Shown: one piece after another, positions 24,546 through 35,855 of the stretch
Layout of the letters: every line of letters starts with the position of its first letter
Position numbering within the stretch: position 1 is the stretch's first letter
From: Steinernema hermaphroditum
Taxonomy: Eukaryota; Nematoda; Chromadorea; Rhabditida; Steinernematidae
Length of the DNA: 64,000 nt
NCBI GenBank assembly: GCA_030435675.1
Contig: CM059622.1
Span: forward strand, 4,588,001 to 4,652,000
Reading direction: 5' to 3'
Notes under the pieces: generated by a model
What the model saw: only the letters and a program-made list of their open reading frames with translations
The model's database searches: none
Told to the model about the DNA's origin: nothing
Translations under genes and position numbers: made by a program

Positions 24546-24778
24546 TACAGTCTGCTGCATAATAACAAGGCCACCCTGTTTTTTCATAATTTGAAGGGAA
24601 ACCATGTTCTGGGTGAAACGTATTGGATTTCTCTCCATGAAGAGTGGTCAAAATTTTGGGAAAATAGGCAAGAAGAATTGCCCTTTCGCGTAGTCGCCAA
24701 AAAATGTCACTCAGAACATAGTTTTCCTCAAAATCATGAGAAAACAGGGTGCCCCTGTCTTTATGCAACAGAATGTAT
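24546..24778. mobile_element. Inverted-repeat element, non-autonomous
   Basis: The first and last roughly 80 bp are reverse complements with about three quarters identity. Both carry the block TGCATAA...CACCCTGTTTT...ATGTTCTG when read inward. As a result the two strands encode similar short peptides, neither of which is a gene. The middle, about 70 bp, is unrelated. It resembles a decayed MITE, and a related longer element lies at about 41 kb. Confidence 0.6.
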
Positions 24779-27050
24779 ACGGTAATGGAGCCTGCTTTCC
24801 ATCACTTCAGGTAAATTCATGATTATGAATGGGGATTGTGTTGATCGATAATCATGGCAAACGCTTATGCTGACGATCTTGATACCGTGGCTTCTAAACA
24901 GTCGCTATCAGTGCGGAATCGATATGATCTTTCATAGCAGAAACCATTCAAATGAGATCGAAATGCCCGAGAAAAGATCGAACTGCTCCTACATGCAATA
25001 AAGAAGTGCAAATAAGATGTGTGAATCAGGATATGAAGCGCAAGCCCTAGAGCTTTGAGACCTCTAGACACGTAGTGGGCTTTGTCAAAAGGCTGTGCAC
25101 GTCAGTAAGTTTGCAAGATCTGTTGATTAACATCGTGGGCTTATGCGGACTAGAGCTCATGCATGCACAACAGATCATGAAACATCGAAAGGAGAAACAT
25201 CAAAATTGTCTCTTTCGACATGAACGTTCGCTGCAAGAAGATCATCATAAAATCGACATCAAAACAGCGCTATGATAGCCTTGCGCTTTGCGTTGTATCG
25301 TTTACTTGTTACTACATCACTGAAATGGTCAAAATGTAGTAATGTAGTCATTAAATTGCGACCATCGGCTGACTAAAACAATATTATTGGATTTGTAATG
25401 AAACGCACCAGTCGCCACCGTGTTAAACAATCCCGCCACAGAACTTGAAATAGAACGCAACGTGGCGAGCTGTTCAAGTTGGCGTCAAGGTCGCGCAATC
25501 GAATGGTTCGATCTGAACCTGGAAACCAGCAAACAAAATGATCTATGATGCGCAGGACGCTGTTTTGACGCCGCAAATTCGCGCAATTTCCTTAAGGACC
25601 GTTGGGAACTGTTGAGGTGCAGTTAATAATGAAAACTGTGGTAGGGAAGGACCACACGGTTAAAACGAGGGAAGTACCACTCAGCTCTGCCATAACGAGG
25701 ACCATTAGAGGCGATTGACGTTATTGGGAGAGGACAAGATGCACGAGTTCACTTTGGGACGGCTACATGTAACGGAGAAACGTTACGGGGTAAGATAGAA
25801 GAAGAAGTGTAAGAGTAAGCGCGACAATAACAAATCAATCGGTCGAGAATCCTGTTCGGCGAGTAAACTTGATTAACTCCTTCGGTGACAGAAATCGTTA
25901 ACGCGGTGATAAACAGTGAAAACAGAGGAATTGATCCGACCGTAAGTTTCAGAATGGCTCAATTGTTGTAATTCAACTGATACACAGCTTTCTGTAGTCG
26001 CACAATCTGGCAAGAAGGTAAACTTTGCTGGAAGCGTCAAGATCACAAAATTGACTGCGACAAGAAAGTAAATAACCCCATGGAACGAGCGTTGTTGCTT
26101 TATGAGCCGGAACTGCACTGCAAAATTTGTGGTTGCTTTGATTGAAAAGCCAACACCTTATAAAAGATATTTGAACGGATTTATGCATAAACAGATCGAT
26201 TATTTTCCAGCAACATGACCGAAAGACAGTAAAAGTGAATTTGGAAATGAACCTGAAGTTCTTCTGCTCTGAAAAGATCGGGCCAAAGCTGCGATTTGGA
26301 AGGTACATCAGAGCCCAATAGGAAAACCAATCCCCTATATGTAAAAGGAAAATCGACGTGTTCGTTAGTTTATGTATGTGCTTTCTGTCCGCATGGGACA
26401 GGCACCCACATAAAATAAAGACCTAGCGGGAACCGAAAGCGACACCACCCGCTAACGAACCAAACGCATTCTTACTGACCACACAAGCAGTTGGTATACC
26501 GCCGTTCTACTCCCACTATGTCTTACTAGGGGTTAGTTGCTCCATCCGAAAGGCCGTTAGCTCTTCCGCGTGTTTGGCGTATGGTGTTTTGCCGCCCTCA
26601 AGGCTACTTGGCTTTTACCTAAAGGGTGCGAATTCTCGGGCAGCCTCGTTTATTAATAATTAGAATTAGAATCAGAACGGACTACCCTCTTCTAACGGTG
26701 CCATTAGCTTGTGCGAAATCTTGCGAATACGAAAGCGATCCTCAGGGTAAAATTCGAGACTATTTAAAGGTCCTAATCAAATCTAGGATCCACATCGTTA
26801 AGCGAAAACGTAGACAAGTCATGAAATAAACACTATCAGAAATGAGGCCTAGTAGTGCTTTGAAAGTTTTATGAAGGCACTTAATCAACATTTCCTAAAC
26901 GCCACTGTAAAAACGAGCTTCAAAAACTGGCTGAAAAGACAACTCCACAGAAAAAGCACCGACAAAAACTCTTCCGCAAGCACAAATTCGCGAATGTTCG
27001 AAGCGCCTAATTAGTGCAATTTAGCTTTGATATCCTATTGTCTTCTGCGC
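24779..27050. other. Intergenic, no supported gene
   Basis: Unremarkable, with only short unbiased open frames. Confidence 0.5.
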
Positions 27051-27480
27051 AATGGAAAGCAGCGAAGGGCGACGACGCGCTAAGCCCGAAATCGCGCGCT
27101 ACGAACCGGTTGGGCGACGTCCGCGGCCGGCGCAGGAATCCCCCTTAGGCGCTTCTTCTTCGCATTCGGGTTTACGCAATGCGCGTCCGTCCGACGACGA
27201 TCCATTCTGACCGTTCAAAATGCAACAACCCGAGATGACGGAGGAGGCTAACGGCGGCGCAGATGCGAGAGAAGGAATCCACAGGATAGTTTCTCGATGA
27301 CGAGCTCGAGACGGTGGGCAAGCAGTCCGAGCGTGCGGGAGAAAACCTGCCCACCCTACGCCCTCCACTTCGTTAGAAAAGTGCCCAAAAACAAAGAACA
27401 CGACTTCGTCAATTCGATAAACACTGCTTTTCCCGTTTCTTCGATGCTTCTGTGACGTCACCATCACCAACAAATTCGAA
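27051..27480. other. GC-rich block, possible repeat or unplaced exon
   Basis: A CG-rich stretch with a 135-codon minus-strand frame (27099-27506) and overlapping open frames. High GC alone lengthens open frames, and no domain or splice chain is seen. It ends about 175 bp before a Tc1/mariner-type element. Confidence 0.35.
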
Positions 27481-27654
27481 TGGACTTCGCCAAGAAGGCG
27501 ATCCACCCTAGGTGGGGGTGGAAAACATACGAGTTTCGCGAACTCTGCAGAAAGAAATTCGGGACGCGCACTATAATCAAGAGTTCACCAGTTGAGTTCT
27601 CGTCTCAGATCAAATCTGAGCACTGTTCGGGTACACTCTCGGGTACACAACAGA

Positions 27655-28601
27655 TACAGGGTTATCGGAAAGTTCTGCAACGCGAAAAACACAATTTTTC
27701 TCAAACAAAACCACTTTAATTCCAAAAACGAACAATACTACGTTATTCAGCACGCTTAATTACACATAAAACGTGAATTTCATTCAAAATGGCCTCCTCT
27801 ATCGTCGATAGAAGGCTTTGACTCGCATCTTGAAATTTTCGACGATCGCCGCGGGTCCGGATTCGTCAATGTGGTCTTCTCTGATGAGAAGATTTTTACC
27901 ATCGAAGCGGTCCACAACTCCCAGAATCACTGTTACATGGTGCAGAAAGGCTCCTCGCGTACGAAGCACGTTAAAGCAAGCCATTTCCCCAATTCTGTGA
28001 TGGTTTAGGGCGAAATCTGCACAACTAGAAAAATTTCCCCGGTTTTCGTTGAAAAAGGTGTGAAAATGGACTCTCAGGTGTAGCAATAAGAGATCTTGGT
28101 GAAGCATCTGATTCCCTGGACCGAAAAACACTTATAGGACCACGGACGGGTATTTCAGCATGACTGGATGCCCGCTCGCAGATCGAAATCTACAATAGGA
28201 TCCCCTGGACCACACGCGAAAAGCATATTCCCTGAATGTGGACCAAGAACACTTAGCCGCCCAACTCGCCGAATTTAAACCCGATGGACTACGCGATTTG
28301 GTCCATTCTGGAGGAAAAGGCCTGCCGAAGAAGATACGCCACCGTGGACGACCTGAAGCGCGAACTCCTGGCCGCTTGGGAAGAAATCAGCGTGGGAACA
28401 CTCGCGGCGATCGTCGAAAATTTCAAGAAGCGAGTCAAGGCCTTCTATCGACGATAGAAGAGGCCATTTTGAATAAAATTCACGTTTTATGTGCAATTAA
28501 GCGTGCTGAATAACGTAGTATTGTTCGTTTTTGGAATTAAGATGGTTTTGTTTGAGAAAAATTGTGTTTTTCGCGTTGCAGAACTTTCCGATAACCCTGT
28601 A
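27655..28601 (+). mobile_element. Tc1/mariner-superfamily element, internally rearranged
   Basis: Bounded by TA on each side, with inverted ends starting CAGGGTTATCGG. The inverted ends are about 200 bp long (27657-27856 and 28403-28599) and nearly identical. The element is about 945 bp, shorter than the 1.2-1.3 kb of an intact member. The right end contains the 3' end of the transposase frame, and the left end is an inverted copy of the same bases, so the 5' half of the gene has been replaced. TA target duplication and the catalytic pieces inside place it in the superfamily. It cannot encode its own transposase. Confidence 0.85.
27863..28457 (+). pseudogene. Broken Tc1/mariner-type transposase
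   Basis: Three catalytic blocks survive in three reading frames. The first is VVFSDEKIFTIE, with the first Asp at 27884. The second is QHDWMPARRSK, with the second Asp at 28162. The third is SPNLNPMDYAIW, with the third Asp at 28287, followed by a C-terminal part ending VKAFYRR and a stop at about 28457. Spacing between the second and third Asp is about 40 codons after allowing for the frameshift, closer to maT/mariner-type (DD34-41D) than to retroviral-type enzymes. The N-terminal DNA-binding domains are absent, and frameshifts and stops separate the blocks, so it is dead. Confidence 0.8.
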
Positions 28602-30280
28602 CACTGTCATTTACTAGAATGTTCAATTTAATGCGGAACCAGGATCAGATGAGTACCCAAAAATGACGGATAGGAGCACTGTAAAGAGATTGAAAGACTA
28701 ACAAATTAGATGGTGGGAGGAAGGTGAATTTGGTTATAACAAACATAGGAGAGGATGAATTTAACGAGAACAAGAAGCGAAAACTGTGTGATATGCGCTG
28801 CGTACATGATCTTAAGCAATTGGACCCAAAAATTGTGCCATCTAGCACCGTTCGTAAGACAAGAAAACAATGTCATAGACCTTTTTTTGATATCCTGCTA
28901 CTTTACTTCCTACTTCTACTTTTTGATATCACTATTTAATAATAAATAGAAAAGAACAGCTACATAAACAGAACGAAGCTAATAGAGATGTGTGATTGAG
29001 TTACCTTGAATTGAGTAATAAAAGAACGTGGCTGAACACTGACAATCATGCCGTCCAGCCAATGGACTAAAATGAAAACTCATAACTAAGTTTTAGTTTA
29101 CGAATAAAGCCCACTTCAGCAAACGCGCGTTATTTTGGCGATCGTACGACCAATGTTCCATTTCCCCAAACAGGCCGGTCGCCATACTTGCTTATCTTAT
29201 CTTATGCTTATATCATACTTGCTGATCACCGTCACCAAACAAAAAATTCTCTTCGGGCGAAAAATACGGTTTAGTCCCACAGGCGTCGAAAGAATCGAAG
29301 GAAATGGCGAATTTAACATTCCAGTGTCTTCTACCATGATCACATGCCGCACCGTAGTGGCCTCAAATGCCAAGCTGCGGCATACGCTCTTTAGCTTTTC
29401 AGCGCTCTAATAATTTTAGCTTCAATAATCTTAAGGTTCGGCCATAGTATGACAAAAAAAAATTAGAGCATCACGAAACACAACTCCTGTGGTCGGTTTA
29501 ATTCCAATGAAGAGAGTCTTGAGAACGTTTTCTTAAGCGGGGCAACTGTTGCACTGCTAACTTCTTACTCATAAAAAACGTCATGTGCGGCCAATTGTCC
29601 GAATTGATTAAATCGTTAGTAAAGAGTCAATTGGCACAAAAAGTGAACGGTAGTTATTAAACTCGACTCGACAACTCGGCAGAGTCCAACTCGAGTCGAT
29701 GAGTCAGCGTTTTTTGACTAGAATTCCAACCTTGTTTGTAGTTTTTTCGAACAGTGCTTTTGTGGGGTTTTTCGTTGTTCCGTGTATATCGTTTGGAAGA
29801 GCCTTATTCTTTTAAGATACGCTTAAGATAAAGAAAATAAAGAAAACATAATTATTCGCAAAAAAAGCGTTTAGATCGCATCAGATCGCATTCATGCATC
29901 TTCCACGCGTCGCCAAGGGAAAGCAGTACTACAAACCACGGCATAATGGAACAAGAAACCGTTTCACAAACCACGTGACGGTTTTCCCATCAAATGATTA
30001 GTATGCAAATTGATCCCGCGCGCGGTAAACGTTAAACGTCCCGGAATGATCAATGCAAAACGTTTCACCGAATGGCCTTTCGGCAAAACCGCTCAACAGT
30101 GGCCTGCCTGCAACCCCGACCCTTGAAGGTCATCGCTCAAACTTAAAGAAACACAGGGCTTCGGATTACAACGTCGCCGTCGTCTTCGCGCGAACGATAG
30201 CGACGCGCCGCAAAACAACGTTATTGTTTAATTAATAAAAACGCGTAAAATGGAACGGAAGTCGGCGTTGACCTTTTATA
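28602..30280. other. Intergenic, no supported gene
   Basis: Mostly AT-rich. A short patch at about 29660-29700 repeats AACTCGACTCG-like words on both strands. Nothing else is supported. Confidence 0.5.
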
Positions 30281-30600
30281 CTTCACGCCTGCGCCATCCT
30301 CCTTCTCGCGGCGCCCTTCGGAACCGAAAGCCATCGAGACGTCTCAGTCAGAAGCCGTCGGCTCTCGGTTCCGAACTCAAGAGTGGCACTTGGAGAAGCG
30401 ACGCTTAAGTCGACTCCCATAGTTCAATCGCCTGGGTGCGGGAGAAGAAGGAGGAAAGGAGCGCGGAGAGATGAGACGAAAAACACTCTTCGAAGCGCGA
30501 ACAGGTTCCCCTTCCTTCGGCGACACTCGGGGCGACGAAGACGACTTGACGCGATCGGCGAAGACGCCGCGTGCTGCTTGCAGTCCTAAACCGGTATGTG
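30281..30600 (+). other. GC-rich island with a splice donor; candidate promoter and first exon
   Basis: A sharp GC-rich island preceded by TTTTATA at about 30270 and ending at a good splice donor, CCG|GTATGTG, near 30594. Several plus-strand frames are open through it, for example from ATG 30471. This is what a promoter with a 5' exon looks like, but I could not find the exon it would join. It may be the 5' UTR of an unrecognised gene, or an isolated island. Confidence 0.3.
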
Positions 30601-31219
30601 ACCCCCGCGAGGGATCTGAGGAACAAATAATCTATTTATTTGGAGAAACTACGGCTATTTTATGTTTCGTTTATTGTGTAAGTATGTCGTAGTTTCGGAA
30701 AGTAGGCTAAGGAGCATCGTACAAATTTAGCAAAAGGGTGAAACGTTACTTCACTCATTGAAACGGATGATATTTTTTAAGACGCATAAACGGTGTTTGT
30801 TTAACATTGATACGGTTTTTTCTATTCGCATCCGAATCGGGCTGCCCCGGAGATCCCCTGTGGAGTAGAAATTCGTACATAGCCTAGACTATCCTTCAGA
30901 TTCTTATAGGTTTGCGTGGCCGAGACACAAAAATTGATAATACATGTCTACACAAATATTTGTATCATGAATCTTTAAAATTCCATATTTAGTTAAGAAC
31001 ATGAATTCGGTATGTGGACTTAGTCTGTGTCATACGTAGTTTCTACGAATTCTCTGCTTTCTTTAGCGAATGTTCTGTAATGGTTACCAGAGCGTAAAAT
31101 GAAGCACTTAAGGCATCTTTCGGCATAACAACTAAGAACCATAAATAACAGATTCGATATCTGAAGGCAACCTCGTCAACTGAAGTAACAACAAAGTGTT
31201 TTGTCCGTGCGCACGGAAA

Positions 31220-31237
31220 AACACACACACACACACA
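31220..31237. repeat. (AC)n microsatellite
   Basis: A pure AC run of eight units. Confidence 0.9.
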
Positions 31238-31560
31238 GACCAACGGACCCGTCGGTTCTCCGTTTATATATAGGGGATCAATCAAGAATACCTTTAACGC
31301 AGCGTAACAAGAAACATCGAGCATTCAGAAAATGATCCCAAGTGTTTTAGTCCAATTACGATAAAATTTTTTCGTTTATCTATTTTCAGGTTTATCTCAC
31401 TCATGTAGAGTTCGCTCGTGTCGCGGTGGCGAGCGGTCGGTCCCTCCGGTCGCTCTCTGAGCTTCGGATTGGTCAGACAGAAACCCTATGGCAGTTGTGA
31501 GTTTTCCGGCTTCCAGAGGGAATTGGGATACCCGGAAGCCGTAGTCCCACCATCGCTGAC

Positions 31561-31890
31561 AACAAGATGTCCGACGCCAGGAATCCGATGCCCGACGCTG
31601 CGTGAGTTGTCATCCCGAAGGTCGCCGACGCTCTGAGGACCAGCCAAGACGCAATTCCCGGACCACGGACCATCAGATGTAAGCTCAGAAGCGTCCGCTG
31701 TGCCGCAAACGATGTTCCGCTGCCGCAGCTGAAGATTTGACGATTCCCAGATGCCCCGTGAAATGTGTCGTCTACGACCGGTTCGACATCTACGACGCGC
31801 CAGGGATGAAGTCATCTGCCAGACATCCTCTGTTTGTCTATTTTTCGGTGTCGCTCAAGGCATAATGCCTTTGATTCGTGAAATAAAGTC
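31561..31890 (+). repeat. Dispersed repeat X, copy 1
   Basis: Shares with copy 2 the start AACAAGATGTCCGA, a block GCGTCCGCTGTGCCGCAAA, CCCAGATGCCCCGTGAAA, CCGGTTCGACATC, CAGGGATGAAGTC, CATCCTCTGTTTGTCT and ATGCCTTTGATT. Here the end keeps GAAATAAAGTCGT, a poly(A) signal. One frame reads CPVK...DRFDI...PGMKSSARHPLFV as in copy 2. It looks like the 3' part of a multi-copy gene or of a mobile element transcript. I do not recognise the family. Confidence 0.65.
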
Positions 31891-32300
31891 GTAAAGTCGT
31901 AAATTGTACTCACTCATGTTTCAAACGTTTTTTTTCTTCAAACCTCTGTTTCTCACCTCAACATGACCGACTCATTCCTACTGAAACTCTATTTTATTAT
32001 CTTCCCTCTCACAAACTGTTTACAGAGGGTGAGGCGAGGCATTAAGCGATTTATGCGGAAATTCGATTTGGCCCGTTACCCCAGTACATTCTGCTGTATT
32101 TTGTGGAAAACAATTGGCTGCTATTCATTAAATTAGCGAGAACAAAGGTACTACGTCGTAAATAATTATTTTCAGTAGCATTCGCTTAATTGTTGATCAG
32201 GATCACAGAATGCGTGCGCTTTGATCCTGGATGAGGAACTGCTCCGCTGGGTTGGTATGCACGTGGGTCACGTATCGCATCAAGGCCACATCCTGCTAAT

Positions 32301-32640
32301 AACAAGATGTCCGATACCAGGAATACGGCTGCGTGAGAAGTCGCCGTCGCTCTGCGGACACCACCACCGGCGAAGACGCAGCTTTGGAGAAAACAAGGAA
32401 CCCATCTCTCCGAAGCACCTGCGAGCTCAGGAGCGTCCGCTGTGCCGCAAAGGCCAACGAAGAAGGTGTTCCGCCGCCGCTTCCGAAGTTTTGCCCATTT
32501 CCAGATGCCCCGTGAAACGCACAGCCACCGACCGGTTCGACATCAACGCCACTCCAGGGATGAAGTCCTCTGCAAAGAGACATCCTCTGTTTGTCTGTTT
32601 TCCGTGTAAAGAGCAATGCCTTTGATTTATGAAATACAGA
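32301..32640 (+). repeat. Dispersed repeat X, copy 2
   Basis: About 410 bp downstream of the end of copy 1 and in the same orientation. The frame at 32221-32625 runs through it and ends CPVKRTATDRFDI...ATPGMKSSAKRHPLFVCF. The poly(A)-like signal has changed (GAAATACAGA). It differs from copy 1 by substitutions and several indels, so both copies are old. Confidence 0.65.
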
Positions 32641-35210
32641 TTTAAGCAAAAAGATCCATTCGCAAGCCTCATCACACATTTCAGCTTGGAGAACAACTAG
32701 AGCCCTAGATCTTCCTCAATATCAAGCAGTACGGCAGGAGGGTGCAATTAATGAACCAAAATCCGTAAATCGTTGTTAAACGACCCATTACTATGGACGA
32801 TAAATAATTTTTCTGTAAATTTACGTAGCCTCGACACTTCGCAACAGCGAGCAACTTGACCTAGTTCGGTATATCTTCCGTTGGTGGTTTAGTATATCAC
32901 AAGAAAGACGATTTGCAGAATATTTCTTGTTGAACAAGAAAAAAACCTTTGTGGAATGCAGAAAGAGATTAGCGTCTTATTCGCCGTCCACGAAAAAAGG
33001 GCTAAAGAACAAATCCGAGGCACGTGAGCTTCACAAGAAGTAACATCGTTGCTAGAAGAATTCAGTTGGAACGATTAAGTATTATCTGGTATCATCCAGA
33101 ACAAAGTAGAACTCCACAATCCGCTCAAAGGCTTTGTCTGATCGTTTCGAACTAAACATCAAATCTGCTGAACAATTACATGCAGAAATAAAGAACATCA
33201 ACCAACGACTAAATTGTCAGGTTTTCGCATATGTTCCTTGAAGATCGCAATGAACTTCACCTTTCACAAGATCACTTCAACGGTCTTATTCAGCTTCGTC
33301 ACTTCGCGTGGCGAAATGTAGTCATCAGACAACGCGGAAACAACAAGTTGTGTTCGTGCTGAACAACAACCCATTCTTTTCAACAATAATCAACACATGT
33401 CTAGACTACAGTATCCAGACACCTTAGTGAGGGTCTCTTTGTATAAGCGGTGCCTTGATGCCTCTATTTGTAAAATTTTGTTGCACTTTTTACAACTTCT
33501 GCTGCTGTTCTGTTTTACTAAGATTTGGTTATATACAAGGTTACATTATTCCGTATCGAGTGTATCCAAAACTGTTAAACCACTGCTGCAGCTTCGACCT
33601 TTTCGTTTGGGTCTGCCATGCTTGCGTCCTTAGCATTTTCTTATTTTCGTGTCTTCATCTTGTTTTGGGTCTTCCGTGTGGTCTCGTCACGATTGGTCCC
33701 CAGTCCATCAGGTACTTCGATCGTCATCATTGGCTATCTTCCAAGCGTATTTCACTTTTCCTTTCTTTGCAGTGTCTGCAACGCCTGCAGTCTTTATCAC
33801 TTTGCGCAGTCAGACGATTTCTTCTCTAGTAGATGCACTCTAATTAATCAACGTTCCTTCATCCATTGGGCGGCTGCAAGTCACTTGCAGGCGGTCGTCC
33901 TTAGCACCCACGTCTCATGATCGTATACAAAAATACAGGTCTACAACCACTCCAGATCTCCCTTTTCGCCATAATCTTGCGCTATTTTGATTTGCAATGG
34001 GGTAGGCGTGAAAGGGCAAACATTATGAGGGCACATTTTGCTTTTTCGCACTCAATGCTTTAGTGGATCTGAAACAGCATGGCAGTTATGGTATAATTGG
34101 TTTGCTCGTCGCTTATATCTTATTCAAGAAGAAATCTTTCTTCATGACTTATCTTGGCTTAGCTCTGATAATTTCTTCTTTTTGACATGATCCCGCTTCT
34201 ATTCCGTGTTTTCCCACAGTTACGGGCAATTATACGCGTTATGTGGGTCGCAAAGAAGACATTCACGTTGGTATTCGCATGAGATGTTGTGTCTCATCGT
34301 TCACAGGCGGTGACCGATCGCCGCGATTCCGTCTTTTTATATCGTTTCTTTTTATTCCTGCTTCGCGAGAAAGAAAACAGAAAATTCCCGGAAATTATAT
34401 CACCTGGTCTTTGAGATCTTATTCATGTGATCCAGTTTGCTAGCTCTTGCCTACTTGATTTGAATGAATGATGAATCGACCCCCACATGGACACAAAAAA
34501 TAAAAATATTCAATTTCATTAAGTGTTGACGTTTGACGCACCAACGGAAAATAAGTTGTTTTGATTGACGGTGTAAGGAGACGCCGTGAGAGCGTGGGGG
34601 ATACAAAACATCGCGTGGCGGATTAGTTAACACAGAAAAATGGCTATTTGAGAAGGAAAACAACGATTAGCGAACGATTTGGTGTGATCTTCGATAGCTC
34701 TTTTTAGTCTTGGCGATGAATATATCGAGATATGACTTGGTTGAAGCATTTGCATCGTGTTGAGCTACATTTTGTCAACTAGCTCTATCCGTGACATTAA
34801 TACAGCAGCATAATTGCATAGTCTACGTACGTTCTAAACTAAGAGAAAACTGCCGATTTTAGTCTCAAAAAACAAGTATTTTAGTCATCCCGAATCAACT
34901 GCAATTTTCGTTGGAAAATTAACAGTTTTTCGATTACAAAATTAAAAATAGAGTTCTGTGATGAGTGCACGCTTACGTCAGCGATAATTTGTGTTTTTTG
35001 AAATCAGGGCACTCCGAGTCACAGAGCTGTAAGGTCACAAGTTAGTTGTTGTGAACTGACCTATGTCAGGTTTATGCACTCAGCTAACAACACATATGAC
35101 TCGGTGTAAATATTTGTACATAATCAATACATTTTTGAACGTTGCATTGGTGAAAATGGTGACAGTGACATAAAAGTTTGTAATCTTTGGGCTACACCCA
35201 CCGACTTGTA
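32641..35210. other. Intergenic, no supported gene
   Basis: AT-rich. Overlapping plus-strand open frames at 33397-33920 are rich in Phe, Leu, Cys and Ser because of T-rich sequence, and look non-coding. Confidence 0.5.
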
Positions 35211-35409
35211 CGGTTTCTGTCTTCAACCACGTACACCGTTGGGTCTTGCTTTCCGAATGCACCTATCGCTGTGTTCGTTGTATGTGATGATAACGTGATC
35301 GGATCTCAAAAAGATGGCCCTGTCGGATCACCATGCTCTGTTATCGTCAGTGTTTCCAATTGGTTAAGTTATACAACAGCTGATGGAGACATGTAGCATG
35401 TAGGTGACT
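35211..35409 (+). repeat. Local direct repeat, copy 1
   Basis: Matches 35656-35855 over about 200 bp with small indels. Shared words include GCACCTATC, CTGTGTTCGT, AAGATGG, ATCGGATC and GTGTTTCCA. Confidence 0.6.
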
Positions 35410-35655
35410 TCCAAAGCTACTGTGCCCACACTGGATGAGCTCATTTCTACTTGCGCAAATAGAGGTCAGATGTGGAAAAATGACACTTCAATTTGCAAAA
35501 ACTATGACTGCTCGGGACCACATGTTTCCTTTATACGATGATTTTCCTCTTGTCCATTGTATTGTTCCTGTTTTTAGAGGCCTATGCTCTCCTGACGGTC
35601 CTTAATCTGGTGCCTCGAGATTGCGAAATTATCTTCGTATTAATTCTGTAATGGA

Positions 35656-35855
35656 TGGTGACTGTCTTCCACCACATGTATCGTATGGTTTTACCTGCAA
35701 AAGGCACCTATCCCTGTGTTCGTATTATATCATTGATGATCTCATGGTGGTGAGATAATCTCAAGAAGATGGTATTATCGGATCGCCATGTTATGTTAAC
35801 ACCAGCGTTTCCAGCTGGTTAACTACCATAACAGACAATGCAGCATGTGAGTGAC
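35656..35855 (+). repeat. Local direct repeat, copy 2
   Basis: The partner of 35211-35409, about 445 bp away. Neither copy carries a clear gene. Confidence 0.6.

Noticed and set aside
24519..24785. Opposite-strand frames of 88 and 76 codons
   Set aside because: They share peptide ends because they sit on inverted repeats.
33397..33920. Overlapping 78-124 codon frames
   Set aside because: Driven by T-rich DNA; no domain, splice chain or codon bias.
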